In this document: positions 62,101-64,000 of the stretch, piece by piece
How positions within the stretch are numbered: position 1 is the stretch's first letter
Layout: each line of letters opens with the position of its first letter
From: Siderastrea siderea
Lineage: Eukaryota; Cnidaria; Anthozoa; Scleractinia; Rhizangiidae
DNA length: 64,000 bases
Assembly (NCBI GenBank): GCA_964030785.1
Contig: OZ034968.1
Span: 68,078,399-68,142,398 of the forward strand
Direction: 5' to 3'
Position numbers and translations under genes: made by a program
The notes under the pieces: model-generated
The model's database searches: none
Told to the model about the DNA's origin: nothing
Seen by the model: only the letters and a program-made list of their open reading frames with translations

Positions 62101-63818
62101 TTTGAACGCACCCGTATCAGTAGTGCAAACGAATATGTTTATTTATGGCATTCAAGTTTTTTGCTCTCTTTGTTTTCCACAAAACCAGAACAATTTTTCC
62201 TTACCAATATCAGCATGCCTGTTCTCACTGTTTTTCATTGGTGTCATATGGTACTAGTTGGGAGAATTTGTTTGAACATCAAAACACTTTGTCTTTTGTG
62301 ATCATTTCCTTTATTCTCACTGCCTGTGCGCTTGAACGAGTAGGATATTGTAAGGAGAAATTACATGCTTGTCACCATTCGGGCTTTTAAGTCCCAATAA
62401 AATGCTCCTACTGGTTAAGCTCTCCTAGTTATAGAAACAGAAAAGCCTCCACAGCACCATGTAAAGTTGACTGTCTCTTTGGGAACTGGGCACAGAACGC
62501 TTGGTATCACTAGTCATTGTTAAATTCACTTTCTGTTTTGCTGTAGGTCCGTGACATTGCCCAAGATATTCACAGCCAGCTTGGAGATGTAGATGAGGTA
62601 TACATGTGTTCCAAAGTCACAGTTGCTTATCAACAATCTCTTGTTAAATCTCTTGTAAAAGCAGTTAAATGTAATTTAACTAAATTGACAGCAGCTGCTG
62701 GTTCAGAGTGAGGGATGCTTGGATTGCAGGGATTGTCAGCAATGGGAGTGGTACTTGGTGTTGAAATCAAAGGAATTAACTCTGCTGTGTAAGGTTAAGT
62801 GCTGAAGTGAAACCATTGATTTCCTACTGAACAGTGCCCTTGCAATGAAATGTGGAGCATACGCCGTGGGATTCAAACCCACACCTCCTGGATTTTCATA
62901 AATTTTTCAATGGGGATAGACAAAGCGATAGAATAATGTGAAAATCAGCTTCTTTTCCATGCTAAAACTAGTTCACAGACATGATAATAGAATGCAATGA
63001 ATGCTTTGCAACATACAAACTGAAAGAAGGTTTTAACATTTTGGTACTCACGGGAGTCTGTCAAGGTAAGTGTCTCGTGGGTACGAACCTCAGTACAATC
63101 AGATCAAAAACTCAAAGTTTGCCACGGGTCTTTCAAGAAAAGCTTTGAAGTTTTGTCTTGGCTTCGAAACAATTAGTTTTTTTAGCATTTCAGACGATAT
63201 TACCTTGCAATAATGTGGTCTCAAACACAATAGAGAGTGTGGATCGCAATTCTAATAGGTAATGGTGTTTTTCTTTAGGAAATTGAAGTTGAAGACAGAA
63301 CTCACTTTGCAATCATCAACCCTAGAACTGCTGCACCTACTGTGGCTGTAAGTTAAAACATTTAAGTAGATTAAAACAATTATTGAGAATAATGTATGAA
63401 CTCTTCCTTTCTGATATGATTCATACTTAACGAAACTGTAATGAAGTTGTATTATGGACGAACATTTTGTTGGAAGATCCTTCACTAAACTGCTCATGTA
63501 TTAAGGCGTTTATGGCAGTTTTGTACAAATCTATGTAAAGGTTGTACATTTGTGCGAAAAAGTGTATGCATATTTGTACAAATTCATCATGTGCAAAAGC
63601 GTGTGCAATTTATGCTAGTCTGTGTTAATCACACGCCACGCCACGCATTATGATTCATGTCCGTTGAAAGAGCTGTATTCTGCTGTCATTAACAATGTGA
63701 TTTTAAAAACTTCTATAGCTGCTCCTGGTGAGTCAAATCGAGAAAATTGTGGATGAAATGGACTGGGCGCTAGTTAAGGTGAAGGGAGACATGATGTCAA
63801 CTACGTCAGGAGCATCTG
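35131..63818 (+). CDS. FANCI: Fanconi anaemia group I protein, exons 1-43 (3' end outside window)
   Basis: Partner of FANCD2 in the ID2 clamp that loads on DNA at interstrand crosslinks and is monoubiquitinated by the FANCL complex. I joined 43 coding exons in phase (3361 nt, 1120 residues; human is 1328): 35131-35214, 35588-35663, 37404-37498, 38289-38324, 38745-38830, 40739-40806, 41035-41101, 41463-41504, 42547-42600, 42817-42886, 43606-43691, 43789-43912, 45149-45238, 45961-46039, 47197-47254, 47454-47536, 47759-47838, 48486-48573, 49356-49414, 49894-49965, 50541-50611, 50963-51023, 51505-51643, 52439-52494, 52963-53031, 53976-54077, 54521-54599, 54692-54783, 54881-54964, 55067-55104, 55962-56047, 57066-57156, 57390-57489, 58453-58532, 58623-58686, 59250-59352, 60154-60230, 60325-60447, 61194-61245, 61704-61780, 62547-62597, 63279-63347, 63719-63818. 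Family landmarks: [68 protein letters not shown]. The ubiquitin-acceptor Lys is conserved (K540 in LILKHFK), followed by an SQ cluster. Intron 2 is GC-AG. The exon 43 donor is GTGAGA. Confidence 0.95.
35261..35397. repeat. Hairpin repeat in FANCI intron 1
   Basis: TTTTCTTTGATTTTCCGATA on the left pairs with TATCGGAAAATCAAAGAAAA on the right. The arms continue through TTTCGTCAGTC and CTTCTTCAG. About 135 bp, MITE-like or a terminal scrap of a Penelope-like element. Confidence 0.6.
36199..37255 (+). repeat. 35-bp G-rich minisatellite, about 30 copies
   Basis: The unit is approximately TGGTGGGAGTGGGGATGGGG plus AGCATTTTAATGGGC. Variant units containing GTGGGTGTGGAGAGCA recur at 36331, 36471, 36611 and 36751, exactly 140 bp (four units) apart, so the 5' part has a higher-order repeat. 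Each unit has four or more G-runs on the FANCI sense strand. Lies in FANCI intron 2. Minus-strand ORFs of [13 protein letters not shown] type are artefacts of the repeat. Confidence 0.95.
38062..38139 (+). repeat. tRNA-derived SINE head in FANCI intron 3
   Basis: A box TAGCTCAGTGGC at 38071-38082 and B box GGGTTCAACTCC at 38114-38125, spacing tRNA-like. GAGTCC...GGACTC closes an acceptor-like stem, but the anticodon loop lacks U33. The repeat TTTGACTTG..ATCACAATTTCA occurs on both sides (about 37903 and 38163), so the inserted unit may be about 260 bp. Confidence 0.6.
38391..38612 (+). mobile_element. piggyBac-like MITE family B, copy B2
   Basis: A 222-bp copy with ends TAACCCTTTAAGCCCC and GGGGCTTAAAGGGTTAA. 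The interior has GATCACCAAAGATGAATTG and GTATGGAGACCAGTAAGG. In FANCI intron 4; the best complete copy of the family here. Confidence 0.8.
39087..39416. mobile_element. TIR repeat family L, copy 2
   Basis: Perfect 14-bp inverted ends GGGAGGCTCCACCC and GGGTGGAGCCTCCC enclose 330 bp in FANCI intron 5. The interior is shared with 27521-27812. No ORF. Confidence 0.65.
40001..40524. repeat. Internal direct duplication with inverted end
   Basis: Two direct copies of about 220 bp start CGCTAAAT...GCTCCCATTGGTCG (about 40001) and CGCTAAATATTGACGTGCTCC (about 40222). The segment then turns back on itself at 40440-40524, where AACAGAAGAACTCTATTGTT is the inverse of the duplicated AACAATAGAGTTCTTCTGT. 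FANCI intron 5. Confidence 0.65.
41700..42216 (+). repeat. Two minisatellites in FANCI intron 8
   Basis: 41700-41860 is a degenerate repeat of about 28 bp (CCCCACTGCTTTTATGGA). 41866-42216 is a diverged 9/18-bp repeat of GTTGTGGGAGTTGTGGCG type, G-rich on the FANCI sense strand. The Thr/His/Asn-rich and Val-rich ORFs across it are repeat artefacts. Confidence 0.85.
43066..43273 (+). mobile_element. MITE family B, decayed copy B3
   Basis: TTTGAGCCCCATTCTTGATC ... GGCTGGGACTTGAAGGGGG, with interior GATAAACAAAGGTGAAATGT as in other family B copies. FANCI intron 10. Confidence 0.6.
43939..44625. mobile_element. TIR element, 687 bp, FANCI intron 12
   Basis: Ends GGGTGCGTTTCTTTGGGA and TCCCAAAGAAACGCACCC are perfect inverted repeats. 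Sub-terminal AAATCTGGATT/AAATCCGTTTTCGGATT motifs recur inside. No clear target duplication and no ORF. Confidence 0.7.
45369..45800. mobile_element. hAT-like MITE with 8-bp TSD, FANCI intron 13
   Basis: 432 bp with ends GGGGCACCCAA and TTGGGTGCCCTG, flanked by ATTGATTA on each side (45361-45368 and 45801-45808). The right half matches 2340-2497. 8-bp duplications are typical of hAT elements. Confidence 0.72.
46097..46275. repeat. Full-length inverted repeat, FANCI intron 14
   Basis: AATAGATTCCTTGTTGCTAT ... AACATGGAATCTATT, with ATAGATCACAGATGATGTCA pairing TGACATCTTCTGTGATCTAT. A MITE of about 180 bp. Confidence 0.65.
46663..46860 (+). mobile_element. MITE family B, decayed copy B4
   Basis: CTTAAGTCCCAATAGCGACA ... 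AATATTGGGTGTCAAAAATG, with GATCACTAGTGATCAAATGT inside. FANCI intron 14. Confidence 0.6.
48741..49153. mobile_element. Palindromic MITE, 413 bp, FANCI intron 18
   Basis: GGAATCCATTAGGAAATTGA on the left matches the inverse of the right end, CAATTTCCTGATGGATTCC. The arms pair along most of their length. Confidence 0.7.
49500..49845. repeat. Probable dispersed repeat, FANCI intron 19
   Basis: The segment CATTTGGGCTAACAAATGCA at 49806 recurs at 53430 in another intron, so this is likely part of a repeat family. Boundaries and class are unknown. Confidence 0.35.
53603..53760 (+). pseudogene. LINE endonuclease fragment, FANCI intron 25
   Basis: Encodes [19 protein letters not shown] and [18 protein letters not shown], the start of an apurinic-type endonuclease domain of a non-LTR retrotransposon (ESRW is a family motif). 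Frame and homology end near 53760. Probably the same broad LINE class as 1-475. Confidence 0.7.
55483..55786. repeat. 152-bp tandem duplication, FANCI intron 30
   Basis: 55483-55634 and 55635-55786 appear identical, both starting AAATTGAGGTTGGAAATGCC and ending ACCATACTGCGAAG. Very recent. Confidence 0.9.
56157..56222 (+). repeat. tRNA-like SINE head
   Basis: A weak A box (GTGGTCTGATAGTTAGCAC) and a good B box (GGTTCAAGTCC) at tRNA-like spacing. Directly followed by the 169-bp duplication. Confidence 0.4.
56222..56570. repeat. 169-bp tandem duplication, FANCI intron 31
   Basis: TGGCCCTGCTGTTTTGTTG starts at 56222 and again at 56391. The copies differ at a few bases (TTCACATT versus TTTACATT; TGAATAGG versus TGATTAGG). 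Confidence 0.85.
56729..56930 (-). pseudogene. Penelope-like element GIY-YIG domain remnant
   Basis: Minus-strand frame: [18 protein letters not shown], then [20 protein letters not shown], then SLAEMS and a stop at 56729. The conserved (H/E)ERL(F)LEAW(W) block is the C-terminal part of the GIY-YIG endonuclease of Penelope-like retroelements. No RT is present nearby. FANCI intron 31. Confidence 0.6.
59477..60073 (+). mobile_element. MITE family B, copy B5, split by another MITE
   Basis: TTAACCCTTTAA (59477-59488) and TTAAGCCCCAACAGTGAC (59901 onward) are the halves of one copy. The right end is decayed at about 60073. FANCI intron 36. Confidence 0.7.
59489..59900. mobile_element. TTAA-flanked MITE family C, 412 bp
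   Basis: Ends GGTGATTCCATT and AATGGAATCACC, with TTAA at 59485-59488 and 59901-59904, a piggyBac-type duplication. Inserted in the TTTAAG near the tip of MITE B5. Confidence 0.75.
60463..60981 (-). mobile_element. MITE family B, copy B6, with nested hairpin element
   Basis: TTAA..CTTTAAGCCCC on the left and GGGTATAAAGGGTTAA on the right. Inside, about 60511-60825 is foreign and starts with a strong hairpin (AACAATTAGATTATGAGCTC ... GAATAATCTAATTGTT at 60524-60627). FANCI intron 38. Confidence 0.65.
62252..62394 (-). mobile_element. MITE family B, truncated copy B7
   Basis: TACTAGTTGGGAGAATTTGT ... GCTTTTAAGTCCC, reverse orientation, one end missing. FANCI intron 40. Confidence 0.6.
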
Positions 63819-63851
63819 GTGAGAAGAGTAAAAAGAAATGAACTGTGCCTT

Positions 63852-64000
63852 GAACCTTTTAGGCCCCAATAGTGACAAGCATCAAATTTCTCTTTACAGT
63901 GTCACTACTTCACCAAACAATCATACAGGTCATCATGTGAAAATAAACGAAATGATCCCCAAAGATAGAATGCCTTGATGTTTACCAAAAAAAAAACAGA
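63852..64000 (+). mobile_element. MITE family B, copy B8, cut by window end
   Basis: GAACCTTTTAGGCCCCAATA starts the copy; GATCCCCAAAGATAGAATG follows. It lies just after the exon 43 donor of FANCI, so it is in intron 43. Confidence 0.65.

Noticed and set aside
62866..62905. Possible tRNA-like B box (minus strand)
   Set aside because: A B-box-like string is present, but no A box or body could be found.

Overview
The window is a piece of an intron-rich animal nuclear genome, not a prokaryotic or organellar one. It is AT-rich, has GT-AG introns, two conserved metazoan genes, and dense MITEs, tRNA-derived SINE-like repeats, LINE and Penelope-like fragments and DIRS-type tyrosine-recombinase retrotransposons. 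This mix fits an invertebrate, and my guess is an anthozoan cnidarian (coral or sea anemone); that assignment is inference.

Layout. Bases 1-7547 are intergenic: a LINE reverse-transcriptase remnant, a Harbinger-like MITE (1621-2101), a TTAA-type MITE (6351-6754) and otherwise unrecognised DNA. Bases 7548-34896 (minus strand) hold a complete 8-exon palmitoyl-protein thioesterase 2-like gene (293 codons). I assembled it exon by exon; all phases join and the Ser/Asp/His triad is present. Its 13.6-kb intron 6 carries a nested transposon stack. A 385-bp MITE is split by a ~13-kb DIRS-like element (X, 9506-22502). X is itself interrupted by a 5.8-kb head-to-tail array of a second DIRS-like family (Y, 11156-16937) and by a 2.64-kb foldback element with a perfect 10-bp target duplication (19401-22042). 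Intron 5 holds a 3.5-kb composite insertion inside a piggyBac-like MITE. Intron 1 holds a Harbinger-like MITE and a 1.7-kb palindrome.

Bases 34897-35130 are a compact divergent promoter with opposed CCAAT boxes, an E2F-like palindrome and a mirrored pair of YY1-like ATGGCGGCC motifs. From 35131 (plus strand) to the window edge runs FANCI, the Fanconi anaemia ID2-complex subunit. I placed 43 exons coding 1120 residues, with roughly the last 200 residues beyond the window. Intron 2 uses a GC-AG splice pair and contains a ~30-copy, 35-bp G-rich minisatellite. Other introns carry MITEs, mini-duplications, a tRNA-derived SINE-like sequence and a Penelope-like GIY-YIG fragment.

The most interesting material is the DIRS nest. 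Tandem Y units, two of them internally deleted, look like the product of repeated tyrosine-recombinase integration. X and Y share a folded 3' region just after the recombinase stop codon that survives while the surrounding terminal sequence has diverged. No CRISPR array, operon or bacterial feature is present.
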